Source: Paracoccaceae bacterium
GTDB lineage: Bacteria > Pseudomonadota > Alphaproteobacteria > Rhodobacterales > Rhodobacteraceae
Length of the DNA: 58,023 bases
Direction of reading: 5' to 3'
Assembly: GCA_017854585.1 (NCBI GenBank)
Contig: JAFMHK010000023.1
Coordinates: 1 to 58,023, forward strand
Below the pieces are notes generated by a model that saw only the letters and a list, made by a program, of their open reading frames with translations, was not told where the DNA came from and did not search any database. How positions within the stretch are numbered: the stretch's first letter is position 1; every line of letters starts with the position of its first letter. Below, piece after piece: positions 17,437 through 26,164 of this stretch. Both the position numbers and the translations under genes were made by a program.

Positions 17437-17521
17437 TTCCAGTCCAGTTTTCAAACACAGCCGGAAAACAGCGTGGATGATATCGGACAATCGCGAATTG
17501 ATATCACCTTGGATGAACCGC

Positions 17522-18283
17522 TCACGCCGGCATGCGCAGCGCACCGTCAAGGCGGATCGTCTCACCGTTCAGATAGGCGCAGGACAGAATGAAGGCGGCC
17601 AGCCGCGCGAATTCGTCGGGCTGACCCAGCCGGCGAGGAAAGATGACATCCTTGGCCAGCCCATCCATGATCTCCTGCCCCAACCCCTCCAGCATCGGGG
17701 TGCGGAAAATACCCGGCGCGATGGCACAGGTGCGGATGCCAAGCGCGCCCAGATCACGCGCCATCGGCAGCGATAATCCCACGATGCCCGCCTTGGACGC
17801 TGCATAAGCCGCCTGCCCCTTTTGCCCGTCGAACGCCGCGACCGACGCGGTGTTGATGATCACACCGCGTTCGCCATCGGCGTTGGGGCTGTTATGGGCC
17901 ATTTCAGCAGCGGCAAGCCGGGCGACGTTGAACGCACCAATCAGGTTGATGTCGATGGTTTTGCGAAAACTGGTCAACGGGTGCGGCCCCTCACGGCCCA
18001 GCGTTTTTGCCCCCGTCGCAATACCCGCGCAGTTCACCACCCCCGTAATGCCCCCCATGGCCTTGGCGGCGGCCGCAACCGCCGCGCCGGTTGCCGTCTC
18101 GTCCGTGACATCAACCTGCTGGAAATGCGCATCGCCAAGTTCGGCGGCGATGGCCTGACCACGGTCAGCTTCAAGATCGAAGATCGTCACCTGTGCGCCC
18201 TGCCCGGCAAAATGGCGCACTGTCGCCTCGCCCAGACCGGAGGCGCCGCCGGTGACAATGACACGCGCTGTCGTGATATCCAT
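17522..18283 (-). CDS. Short-chain dehydrogenase/reductase
   Basis: A 253-residue NAD(P)-dependent SDR. The dinucleotide loop is TGGASGLGEA (11-20), the NAG motif appears as NCAG (84-87), and the catalytic Ser147, Tyr160 and Lys164 are in place. FDLE after the second strand points to NAD rather than NADP. Overall layout, including the long HPLTSFRKTIDINLIGAFNV region, resembles 3-hydroxyacyl-CoA dehydrogenase type 2 (HSD17B10-like). It sits between aglK and edd on the same strand, but the substrate need not be a sugar; a fatty-acid or branched-chain role is equally likely. Confidence 0.85.
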   Translation of the reverse strand: MDITTARVIVTGGASGLGEATVRHFAGQGAQVTIFDLEADRGQAIAAELGDAHFQQVDVTDETATGAAVAAAAKAMGGITGVVNCAGIATGAKTLGREGPHPLTSFRKTIDINLIGAFNVARLAAAEMAHNSPNADGERGVIINTASVAAFDGQKGQAAYAASKAGIVGLSLPMARDLGALGIRTCAIAPGIFRTPMLEGLGQEIMDGLAKDVIFPRRLGQPDEFARLAAFILSCAYLNGETIRLDGALRMPA

Positions 18284-18395
18284 GACGGACCTTCCCAGAA
18301 TTGAACGGAGGTTCAGTCAAGCCGGAGGGCCACGGGAAATCAATGGGCCAGTTAGCACCATCGCGGCCATCTACCCGTGGTGTGCGGGACCTTGT

Positions 18396-19529
18396 TCAAT
18401 GTGGCTGCACGCCCGGCAAGAACACCGTGTCGTTCCGGTGCAACAACGACACGCCATCCTTGAACACGTGCACCTTTTCAGGCACCGCCGTCAGCTTGAC
18501 GACATTGCCGCGCAGCCCCTTGTGAATCCCGGCCAGTTTGCCAATCACGGGATTATGTTCCGGCTTGAGGCGCTTGAAATACAACAACGTCACCTCGCCC
18601 AATGCCTCGGTGATTTCGACCGTGCCCTGATACGCGAAATCGGCGGCATCGGTCCCCACCATGTCTTCGGGGCGGATGCCAACAGCGACCACAGCCCCCA
18701 TGTCTTCGGGCAACGAGGGATAATGCGACGTGATCGTGCCACCGCCCTGATCCAGTTCCAGGGTGGTGACCTCTCCGGTGCCCACGATCTTGCCTGCCAG
18801 AAGGTTCATCGCGGGCGAGCCGATGAATTGCGCCACAAAGGTCGAGTTCGGGCGTTCATAGAGGTCCAGCGGGGTGCCGACCTGCGCAATGCCACCCCCC
18901 GCCAGAACCACGATACGCGAGGCAAGCGTCATCGCCTCCACCTGATCGTGGGTGACGTAGATCATGGTGCTTTCGGGCATCTCTTCCTTGAGCTGCGCGA
19001 TCTGGATGCGGGTGGCGACGCGGAGCGAGGCGTCGAGGTTCGAGAGCGGCTCATCGAAGAGATAGACCTTGGGGTCGCGCACGATGGAGCGCCCGATGGC
19101 AACGCGCTGGCGCTGACCGCCCGAAAGCGCCTTGGGCAGGCGGTCGAGGAAGTTCTCCAGCTGCAGCTTCTCGGCCGCAGCCTTTACCTTGCGGTCGATG
19201 GTCGCCTTGTCGTCGCCTGCGATCTTCAAGGCGAAAGCCATATTATCGCGCACCGTCATGTGCGGATAAAGCGCGTAGGACTGGAAAACCATGGCAATGC
19301 CACGTTCCGAGGGCGGCACGTCGTTCACGACCACATCGTCGATCTCCAGCGTCCCGCCGGTAATCTTTTCCAGACCGGCAATCATCCGCAGCAAGGTGGA
19401 TTTGCCGCAACCCGACGGGCCGACAAAGACGATCAGTTCGCCCTTGTCGATGTCGAGGTCGATGTCGCGGAGCACCTGCACGGTACCGCCGTAAGTCTTT
19501 TCGACGTTCTTGAGCTTCAGACTTGCCAT
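18396..19529 (-). CDS. aglK: Alpha-glucoside ABC transporter ATP-binding protein
   Basis: A 377-residue ATPase of the MalK/UgpC family that powers the AglEFG importer at the inner membrane. Walker A GPSGCGKST (37-45), Q-loop VFQSYALYPHM (81-91), signature LSGGQ (135-139), Walker B VYLFDEP (155-161) and the switch His in YVTHD are all intact. The C-terminal third is the regulatory OB-type domain (GIRPEDM). It is the last gene of the aglEFGAK operon, 30 bases after aglA. Symbol is by operon order. Confidence 0.93.
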   Translation of the reverse strand: MASLKLKNVEKTYGGTVQVLRDIDLDIDKGELIVFVGPSGCGKSTLLRMIAGLEKITGGTLEIDDVVVNDVPPSERGIAMVFQSYALYPHMTVRDNMAFALKIAGDDKATIDRKVKAAAEKLQLENFLDRLPKALSGGQRQRVAIGRSIVRDPKVYLFDEPLSNLDASLRVATRIQIAQLKEEMPESTMIYVTHDQVEAMTLASRIVVLAGGGIAQVGTPLDLYERPNSTFVAQFIGSPAMNLLAGKIVGTGEVTTLELDQGGGTITSHYPSLPEDMGAVVAVGIRPEDMVGTDAADFAYQGTVEITEALGEVTLLYFKRLKPEHNPVIGKLAGIHKGLRGNVVKLTAVPEKVHVFKDGVSLLHRNDTVFLPGVQPH

Positions 19530-19559
19530 TTCCCCGTCTTCTCCCTTTGTGTGCCGGCC

Positions 19560-21218
19560 TCAGGCGGCGTCTTCCGCGCCGAAAAAGGCCTGATAGGGGG
19601 GCAGCGTGACCTCCCCGTTGTTCGTCAACGTCGTGAAGGGCGCGCCCTTGTCCTGCCGCCATTCGCCGTCGGGCATGATGACGGGTTGCGCCGCGTTGGT
19701 CAGGTTGAACGCGCAAAACAGGCGCCGTCCGTCGTGTTCGCGGATGAACGACACAACCCCATCCCCCGATTGAACCAACTTGAAACTTCCCTTGGACAGC
19801 GCCGGATACCCCTGCCGAAAGCCGATCATCGACCGATAGAATGCAAGCGTGCTGTCGTCGTTGCCCAATTGGTTGCCGACGGCGCGCTCCAGATGTTCGA
19901 CGGCCATCGGCAGCCATGGCTTGTGATCCGAAAAACCGCCGTTCTGATTGTCCGATATCCACGGCATCGGTGTCCGACACCCGTCGCGGCCCTTGAATTT
20001 TGGCCAGAACCGGATGCCGTAGGGATCTTGCAGGTCCTCAAAGGCCACATAGGCCTCGGTCAGGCCAAGTTCTTCGCCCTGATACAGGCACACCGATCCG
20101 CGCAACGACAGCAGCAGCGCGGCGTAAAGGCGGCGCGCATCTTCACCAAGGTTCCACCGGCTGGCGTGCCGCACGACGTCATGGTTGGAAAACGCCCAAC
20201 AGGCCCAGCCATCGCCGATCGTATTTTCGTAGTCGGTGATGACCTGCCCCACACGTTCGGCCGTGGGCACGACGTTCGACAGGAATTCGAACGAGTAGCA
20301 CATGTGCACCTTGTCATTGCCTGCGGTGTATTGCGCCTGCAACTGCAACCCGTATTGCGCGTCACCCACCTCACCCACTGCTGTGGCGGCCGGAAATTCA
20401 TCCAGCACGGCCCGGAAGCGCCGCAAGAAATCCAGATTTTCGGGCTGGTTCTTGTCGTACCTGTGATCTTGCCAGTTATAGGGGTTTACCTCGGGCGCGA
20501 TGGTGGCGTTCCGTTTTTCCGGCGCAAGTGCGGGGTTGTCGCGCAAGTCCTTGTCGTGAAAATAGAAATTGATGGTATCAAGACGAAATCCATCCACCCC
20601 CCGCTCCAACCAGAACCGGACGACGGACAGCAGTTCGTCCTGCACCTCGGGGCAATGCAGGTTCAGGTCCGGCTGTTCGCGCAGGAAGTTGTGCAGGAAA
20701 TACTGCATCCGTTCCGCGCTCCATTCCCAAGCCGAGCCGCCAAAGATCGACAGCCAGTTGTTGGGCGGCGTGCCATCGGGCTTTGCATCGGCCCAGACAT
20801 ACCAATCGGCCTTGGCACTGTCGCGCGACGACTGGCTTTCCCGAAACCACGAATGCTGGTTCGACGTGTGCGACAGAACAAGGTCGATCAGCACCTTCAG
20901 CCCCAGTTCATGGGCCCGTCTGATCAGCGCGTCGAAATCCCCAAGCGTGCCGAACATCGGGTCGACATCGCGGTAATCGCTGACATCATACCCGAAATCC
21001 AGCATGGGCGAGCGGAAGAACGGGCTGATCCAGATGGCGTCGACGCCCAGATCCGCAATATGCGGCAGGCGGTGGATAATACCCGCCAGATCACCGATAC
21101 CGTCATGGTTGCTGTCTTGGAAACTGCGGGGGTAGATCTGGTAGATCACAGCCCCCCGCCACCAGTCCTTGTCATGCGCCATCACGGGGTCGCGCGCGAG
21201 ATCCTGCATTAAGTTCAT
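19560..21218 (-). CDS. aglA: Alpha-glucosidase, GH13 family
   Basis: Hydrolyses imported alpha-glucosides to glucose. The 552-residue GH13 enzyme has DGIGDLAGI (39-47), nucleophile Asp214 in GFRLDT, acid/base Glu283 in VGEVGD and Asp347 in FSNHD. There is no signal peptide, so it works in the cytoplasm on substrates delivered by AglEFGK. The oligo-1,6-glucosidase/alpha-glucosidase subfamily fits; trehalose, sucrose or maltose are candidate substrates. The start could be the first ATG (21218) or the fourth codon (21209). Confidence 0.93.
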   Translation of the reverse strand: MNLMQDLARDPVMAHDKDWWRGAVIYQIYPRSFQDSNHDGIGDLAGIIHRLPHIADLGVDAIWISPFFRSPMLDFGYDVSDYRDVDPMFGTLGDFDALIRRAHELGLKVLIDLVLSHTSNQHSWFRESQSSRDSAKADWYVWADAKPDGTPPNNWLSIFGGSAWEWSAERMQYFLHNFLREQPDLNLHCPEVQDELLSVVRFWLERGVDGFRLDTINFYFHDKDLRDNPALAPEKRNATIAPEVNPYNWQDHRYDKNQPENLDFLRRFRAVLDEFPAATAVGEVGDAQYGLQLQAQYTAGNDKVHMCYSFEFLSNVVPTAERVGQVITDYENTIGDGWACWAFSNHDVVRHASRWNLGEDARRLYAALLLSLRGSVCLYQGEELGLTEAYVAFEDLQDPYGIRFWPKFKGRDGCRTPMPWISDNQNGGFSDHKPWLPMAVEHLERAVGNQLGNDDSTLAFYRSMIGFRQGYPALSKGSFKLVQSGDGVVSFIREHDGRRLFCAFNLTNAAQPVIMPDGEWRQDKGAPFTTLTNNGEVTLPPYQAFFGAEDAA

Positions 21219-21229
21219 TCGTCAGCTCT

Positions 21230-22405
21230 TTATTTGACGGACCCGGCCAGAAGGCCGCGGACCAGATAGCGTTGCATGGAGAAAAAGACGATCAGCGGCA
21301 CCGCGATCGACACGAACGCCGAGGTCGCGAGGATTTCCCAATCGCCGCCCCGTGTGCCAAGCAATTCGACGATCTGTCGGGTCATCACGGTGGTCTCGCC
21401 CGAACTGTCGATCAGGAACACCATCGCGACCAGAAGATCGTTCCACGTCCAAAGGAACTGAAAGATCGCGAAACTGGCCAGCGCCGGAAAACTCAGCGGC
21501 AGGACGATCTTGGTGAAGATCTGAAAATCGGTCGCCCCGTCCACCTTGGCGCTCTCGATGATGTCGCGTGGCAGGCCGACCATGTAGTTGCGTAACAGAT
21601 AGATCGCCAATGGCAGACCGAATCCCGTATGGGCCAACCACACCCCCAGATACCCCTTGCCGATACCGATATCGTTGTGCAGCGACAAAAGCGGGATCAG
21701 CGCCAGCTGCAGCGGCACCACCAAAAGCGCCACCACCGCCGCCACCAGCAATGCGCGCCCCGGAAAATCCATCCACGCCAGCGCATAGGCCGCGAAGGCC
21801 GCGATCAGGATCGGGATGATCGTCGCCGGGATCGTCACGGTCAGCGTGTTGAAGAAGGCCTTGCTCATGCCCTCGCGGTTGCCCGGGTCGAAAAGAACGC
21901 TCTGATAATTGCGCAGCGTGAACTCCGGCGGGCTTTCGGCGGTCACGAAGACCCGCTGCCCCCGGCCGCTCAGCTGTTCGTCATTTCCGGTCCAGATATA
22001 ATCGCCGTTGGATTGCACGGTCATCGTCTCGCCGTCGCCCAGATCGGCGGTCTCACCCGGCAGATAGGCGTCGATTTCGCGTGACGACGTGCCCCAGACG
22101 CTCACATCCGCCACCACGTCATCGGGCGTCTCGACGGCCCCGTCGACGACATAGAGATTGCCCTCCAAAACGAAATACCCATCGCGCCCGACGCGGAAAT
22201 CATCGGGGTCGGCAGTGCGCAGCGTCTCGTTCTGCACGGCGGGGAACAGGGCCGCCCACCAGCCCGATGTGCGGATCTGGTCAGTGGTCCGGAACGATGA
22301 GATCAACAGCCCCAGCGTCGGGAATATCCACAACAACACCAGCGCCGCGACCGAAATATGTACCGCCCAAGTCAGGCCCGATTTCTTGCCAGCAATGTTA
22401 TCCAT
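21230..22405 (-). CDS. aglG: Alpha-glucoside ABC transporter permease
   Basis: A 391-residue inner-membrane permease of the MalG type. A first membrane segment (about 14-33) is followed by a periplasmic insert of about 130 residues (NETLRTADPDDF to VFVTAESPPEF), as in AglG of rhizobia. Then come five more membrane segments and the EAA loop ESAKVDGATDFQIFTKIVLP, which contacts AglK. The ATG overlaps the aglF stop by one base (TGATG), indicating coupling. Confidence 0.92.
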   Translation of the reverse strand: MDNIAGKKSGLTWAVHISVAALVLLWIFPTLGLLISSFRTTDQIRTSGWWAALFPAVQNETLRTADPDDFRVGRDGYFVLEGNLYVVDGAVETPDDVVADVSVWGTSSREIDAYLPGETADLGDGETMTVQSNGDYIWTGNDEQLSGRGQRVFVTAESPPEFTLRNYQSVLFDPGNREGMSKAFFNTLTVTIPATIIPILIAAFAAYALAWMDFPGRALLVAAVVALLVVPLQLALIPLLSLHNDIGIGKGYLGVWLAHTGFGLPLAIYLLRNYMVGLPRDIIESAKVDGATDFQIFTKIVLPLSFPALASFAIFQFLWTWNDLLVAMVFLIDSSGETTVMTRQIVELLGTRGGDWEILATSAFVSIAVPLIVFFSMQRYLVRGLLAGSVK

Positions 22406-23406
22406 CAGCGCATCTCCTTGCGGGCGTTGTAGACGTTCCAGACAAGGATTGGCGTCACCATCAGCATGATGATCATCGCGCTGGCCGAACCCACGCCCCA
22501 ATCATTGGCGCGGAACATCTTGTCATACATGTAATTCGCAAGAACCTGCGTCTCCCACTGGCCGTTGGTCATGGCAAACACGATGTCAAAGACCTTGAGG
22601 ACCACGATGGTGATCGTCGTCCAGACCACGACGATGGTGCCCGAGATCTGTGGCATCTTGATCTTGAAGAAGATCTGGAACGGGTTGGCCCCATCCACGA
22701 TCGCCGCCTCGACGGTTTCCTCCGGGATCCCGCGCAGCGCCGCCGACAGGATCACCATGGCAAAGCCGGTCTGGATCCAGATCAGCACCACCATCAGGAA
22801 CAGGTTGTTCCAGAACGGCACCGTCAGCCATGTCACCGGGCTTTCGCCGCCCAGTTGCAGGTAAACCGCGTTCAGGATGCCGATCTGCTGCACATCCTCG
22901 GGGCGCGCATCGTAGATCAACTTGAAGATCACCGCCGCGCCGACAAAGGAAATCGCCATCGGCATGAAAATCAGCGACTTGGCGATGTTGCCCCACCGGA
23001 TCCGGTCGGTCAGCTGCGCCGCCAGCAGGCCAAACGCCGTGGAGGCCGCAGGCACAATCAGAAGCCATAGAAAGTTGTTGCGCACCGCCTCCCAGAACTT
23101 GTCGTCTTGGAACATCTGCGCGTAGTTTGCGCCGCCCACGAAGGCCCCGCCCTGATCGCGGTCCGTCAGCGACAGGCGCAGCGTCTCCACCACCGGATAC
23201 GCAAGGTAAAGACCAAGCGCCAGAATCGCGGGCCCCATGAACAGCCAAGGCCGGATTGCATTGGCGCGGTTGATGTTGCGCCCGGCATTCTTGCCACGCG
23301 GGGGGAACAGAACCTTGTCGAGAATCTGGTTCGAGAAATAGAAGTATCCGACACATCCGCCGACGCCGATGATGATCGTCAGCAATCCCTGAAACGCAGG
23401 ATTCAT
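22405..23406 (-). CDS. aglF: Alpha-glucoside ABC transporter permease
   Basis: A 333-residue permease of the MalF type. It begins with a hydrophobic helix (FQGLLTIIIGVGGCVGYFYF), has a charged cytoplasmic stretch with RGKNAGRNINRANAIRPW, then the transmembrane core and the EAA loop EAAIVDGANPFQIFFKIKMP. It forms the membrane channel with AglG. It is separated from aglE by 109 bases that hold a strong hairpin, and it overlaps aglG. Confidence 0.92.
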   Translation of the reverse strand: MNPAFQGLLTIIIGVGGCVGYFYFSNQILDKVLFPPRGKNAGRNINRANAIRPWLFMGPAILALGLYLAYPVVETLRLSLTDRDQGGAFVGGANYAQMFQDDKFWEAVRNNFLWLLIVPAASTAFGLLAAQLTDRIRWGNIAKSLIFMPMAISFVGAAVIFKLIYDARPEDVQQIGILNAVYLQLGGESPVTWLTVPFWNNLFLMVVLIWIQTGFAMVILSAALRGIPEETVEAAIVDGANPFQIFFKIKMPQISGTIVVVWTTITIVVLKVFDIVFAMTNGQWETQVLANYMYDKMFRANDWGVGSASAMIIMLMVTPILVWNVYNARKEMR

Positions 23407-23461
23407 GGCACCCTCCCCCTTTGAAATTCGCCCGGGCGCCCGCTATGCGTTGCCCCGAAGG

Positions 23462-23493
23462 GACCCGGCCGCTGCGCGTGGCGCGGCCGGGTC
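23462..23493 (-). repeat. Intercistronic hairpin between aglE and aglF
   Basis: GACCCGGCCGC and GCGGCCGGGTC form a perfect 11-base stem around a 10-base loop, 22 bases after the aglE stop and before the aglF start at 23406. No T-run follows on the reverse strand. In other binding-protein-dependent operons, hairpins at this point protect the upstream message and give excess binding protein over permeases; the same role is inferred here. Confidence 0.7.
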
Positions 23494-23515
23494 GATCGTC
23501 ATGGTCGTGCCGCGA

Positions 23516-24871
23516 TTACTGCAGCGCTTCCCAGCTTTCCTGGATCTGGGTGGCGACATCCATCGCATCCGCGCCGCCCGCGTAATCCACCATGCCGGTC
23601 CAGAAGGACCCTGCGCCGATCGCGCCGGGCATCAGGTCCGATCCGTCGAAACGGAACGTCGTGGCGTTAAGCAGGATCTCGCCCTGACCCGACTCGACGG
23701 CCGAGCTGTAGGTGTCGAGGTTGACGCCCGAATGCGGGGTGAGGAAACCACCCTGCGCCATCATGATCTCATGGGCGAACGGGGTCTGCAGGAACGCCAT
23801 GAAGCCCATCGTGGCATCGTTCATGTCGGTGACCGCCATCAACGTGCCGCCGCCCAGAACCGGGTTACCAAGGTCTTCACCCTCGAAGGACGGGAAGTAG
23901 AAGAAATCGGCATCCTCGCCGACTTCGGTGCCTTCCGGGAAGAACGCCGGGATGAACGATGCCTGACGGTGCATGTAGCAGCCCGGAGGCGATGCAAACA
24001 GGCCCGTGGGGCTGTCGCGGAAGTCGGTGGTGGCCACGGCGCCCGCGCCGCCCTGCACCCAACCATCGGTGCGTGCGAAGGTGCCGAAGGTTTCGATCGC
24101 ATTCACGACCCGCGGGTCGTTGAACGGGATCTCGTTGGTGACCCACTGGTCATAGACATCGGGCGTCTGCGTGCGCAGCATGATGTCCTCGACCCAGTCG
24201 GTCGCCGGCCACCCGGTTGCCGCCCCGGAACCCAGACCGATGCACCACGGCGTCTCGCCATCTGCGACGATCTGCTCGGACAGCGCCAGCAGCTCTTCCA
24301 TGGTCTCCGGCACGTCGTATCCCGCGTCCTCGAAGTTCTCGGGGACATACCAGACCAGCGATTTCACGTTCACGTTGAAGAAGAAGCCGTAGAACTGATC
24401 GTTGCCATCGGCGTCGGCATAGGTGCCCAGATCGACCCAGGACTGACCGGCGGCATAATTTTCATTGACCCACGCGGCCATCTCGTCGCCAAGCGGCGTC
24501 AAAAGACCATTGCCCGCCATCACGGCGGCCAAACCGGGTTGCGGGAACACGGCGATGTTCGGGGCAGACCCCGCCTCGGCATCGATCACGATCTGCTGCT
24601 CGAAACTGTCGGACCCGGTATAGGTCGCCTCGGCGCCGGTCGCGGCCTCGAAATAGTTCAGCAAGATGTCGAAGCGATCAGCCTCGGGCGACAGCCACGG
24701 CCCCGCGATGGTGACGCTCTGACCGCTCAGGTCGGTCGCGTCCGCATAGGCGTTATAGCTGTCCCAGTTGAATCCGCCTTCGCCCGCGACGAATGGCATG
24801 TGTGCATCGGCGTGGGCCAAGCCCGCCGTCAACGCCAGCGCAGCAGCGCTCGTATAAAGCGTATGTCTCAT
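23516..24871 (-). CDS. aglE: Alpha-glucoside substrate-binding protein
   Basis: A 451-residue periplasmic solute-binding protein of the MalE/SBP1 family. The signal peptide (MRHTLYTS then a hydrophobic core) probably ends at AHA near residue 22. The mature protein has typical SBP1 features such as GAEATYTGSDSFEQQI and the late GGGTLMAVTD. The ATG (24869-24871) follows GGGAGG at a good distance; an upstream in-frame start would spoil the signal peptide. It is the first gene of the operon, divergent from aglR, with a palindromic operator about 67 bases upstream. Confidence 0.93.
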   Translation of the reverse strand: MRHTLYTSAAALALTAGLAHADAHMPFVAGEGGFNWDSYNAYADATDLSGQSVTIAGPWLSPEADRFDILLNYFEAATGAEATYTGSDSFEQQIVIDAEAGSAPNIAVFPQPGLAAVMAGNGLLTPLGDEMAAWVNENYAAGQSWVDLGTYADADGNDQFYGFFFNVNVKSLVWYVPENFEDAGYDVPETMEELLALSEQIVADGETPWCIGLGSGAATGWPATDWVEDIMLRTQTPDVYDQWVTNEIPFNDPRVVNAIETFGTFARTDGWVQGGAGAVATTDFRDSPTGLFASPPGCYMHRQASFIPAFFPEGTEVGEDADFFYFPSFEGEDLGNPVLGGGTLMAVTDMNDATMGFMAFLQTPFAHEIMMAQGGFLTPHSGVNLDTYSSAVESGQGEILLNATTFRFDGSDLMPGAIGAGSFWTGMVDYAGGADAMDVATQIQESWEALQ

Positions 24872-24937
24872 TGGTATCCTCCCAGATTGGGCCAGCCTGG
24901 TCGCCGGCACGTCCCCTCCCCATCATCGCCAACTTTT

Positions 24938-24949
24938 CAAAGCGCTTTG
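24938..24949. promoter_or_regulatory. AglR-type operator upstream of aglE
   Basis: CAAAGCGCTTTG is a perfect 12-base palindrome with the LacI-family central GCGC, 67 bases before the aglE start. A second, less perfect copy lies next to the aglR start (25101-25117). The two centres are about 165 bases apart, which would allow repression of aglE, autoregulation, and possibly looping. Confidence 0.75.
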
Positions 24950-25100
24950 GGTTATCGTTACACTTGTCCAGTGCTGCCATTATGTCAATCAGGCATTCGC
25001 ACACCCTTCTAAAATAATAGGTTATCTCGCAGGTGCAGAAAAAACGGGCGCAACTGAATCTTTGACATTCCCACAGCGCCTTGGCTAGCGTAACCCAAGT

Positions 25101-25117
25101 TTCGAAGCGCTTTGGAA
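25101..25117. promoter_or_regulatory. AglR-type operator at the aglR start
   Basis: TTCGAAGCGCTTTGGAA shares the AAGCGCTTTGG core with the aglE-proximal site and is itself nearly symmetric (TTCgAAGCGCTTtGGAA). It ends 12 bases before the aglR ATG, so binding there would block aglR expression. Confidence 0.7.
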
Positions 25118-25129
25118 AGCACGGCCCTC

Positions 25130-26155
25130 ATGAATCTCAAGGAACTGGCGCAGTCGCTGGGCTTGTCCCAAACCACGGTCAGCCGCGCGCTGAACGGCTA
25201 TCCGGAGGTGCGCGAGGAAACCCGCCAAAGGGTGCAGGCCGCCGCCAATCGCGCGCATTATCAGCCAAATTCAAGGGCCCGCCGACTGGCGACCGGGCGC
25301 GCGATGACAATCGGGCATGTTGTCACCACGACCCGCAAGACCGAGATGGTGAACCCGATTTTCGCCGATTTTCTGGCCGGCGCCGGCGAGGTTTACGCCC
25401 GCGAGGATTATGACCTGCTGTTGTCCATCGTCCCCGCCGGGCAAGAGGAACGCGCCTATCGCCAGATGGCCGCCAACGGATCAGTCGACGGCGTCATGGT
25501 GCAATCGCCGCGCCAGCACGATACGCGCATCGCTCTTCTGAAAGAAATCGGCCTGCCGTTTCTGGTGCATGGGCGCACCTCGTCCAGCGACAGCTATTCA
25601 TGGCTGGACGTCTCCAATACCGCGACCTTCGATCAGGCCGCCCGTTTCTTGATCGACCTTGGTCACCGCAAGCTGGGCCTGATCAATGGCCCCGAGGAAC
25701 TGGACTTTGCCTTGCGCCGCCGGGCCGGGTTTGATCAGGCCGTGGCCGCGCGCGGGCTTCAAACCCGCGCCGACTGGATGACACAGGGCGAAATGACTGA
25801 GGATTACGGTTACCGCAGTGCGCGCGACATGCTGGCGCTGGCGGACCGGCCAACGGCCATCCTCGTGTCCTCCATCATCTCCGCCATCGGCGTGCGCCGG
25901 GCCATTGCCGACCGGGGCTGGACCATGGGGCGCGATGTCTCGGTCATCACCCACGACGACATGTTGTCCTACCTCTCGAACGATGGGGATGAACCGGTGT
26001 TCACGGCGACGCGCAGTTCCATCAAGGCGGCGGGCGGGCGTTGCGCCGAAATCCTGATCGACCTGATCCGCACCCCCGACGCCCCCCATGTGCACGAGTT
26101 GTGGCCGACCGAATTGACACTTGGCAGGTCCACGGGCCCTGCCCCAACCAGTTAG
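25130..26155 (+). CDS. aglR: LacI-family transcriptional regulator of alpha-glucoside uptake
   Basis: A 341-residue repressor: N-terminal helix-turn-helix with hinge (MNLKELAQSLGLSQTTVSRA, residues 1-20, then LNGYPEV), followed by a periplasmic-binding-protein-like effector domain. The position, divergent from aglE with matching palindromes, gives the assignment; the inducer is presumably an alpha-glucoside or glucose. The GH1 and glk genes follow at 10- and 22-base gaps, so the regulator is probably co-transcribed with catabolic genes. The ATG at 25130 places the HTH at the usual distance from the N-terminus. Confidence 0.9.
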   Translation: MNLKELAQSLGLSQTTVSRALNGYPEVREETRQRVQAAANRAHYQPNSRARRLATGRAMTIGHVVTTTRKTEMVNPIFADFLAGAGEVYAREDYDLLLSIVPAGQEERAYRQMAANGSVDGVMVQSPRQHDTRIALLKEIGLPFLVHGRTSSSDSYSWLDVSNTATFDQAARFLIDLGHRKLGLINGPEELDFALRRRAGFDQAVAARGLQTRADWMTQGEMTEDYGYRSARDMLALADRPTAILVSSIISAIGVRRAIADRGWTMGRDVSVITHDDMLSYLSNDGDEPVFTATRSSIKAAGGRCAEILIDLIRTPDAPHVHELWPTELTLGRSTGPAPTS

Positions 26156-26164
26156 GACCACCCC

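Noticed and set aside
18252..21212. Very long open frame on the forward strand (about 980 codons) opposite aglK and aglA
   Set aside because: It is antisense to two genes with intact catalytic motifs, its translation is rich in Arg, His and Gln without any domain, and such mirror frames are expected in GC-rich DNA with strong third-position bias.
23462..23493. Rho-independent terminator between aglE and aglF
   Set aside because: There is a strong stem but no U-run after it, and the downstream genes clearly belong to the same transporter.
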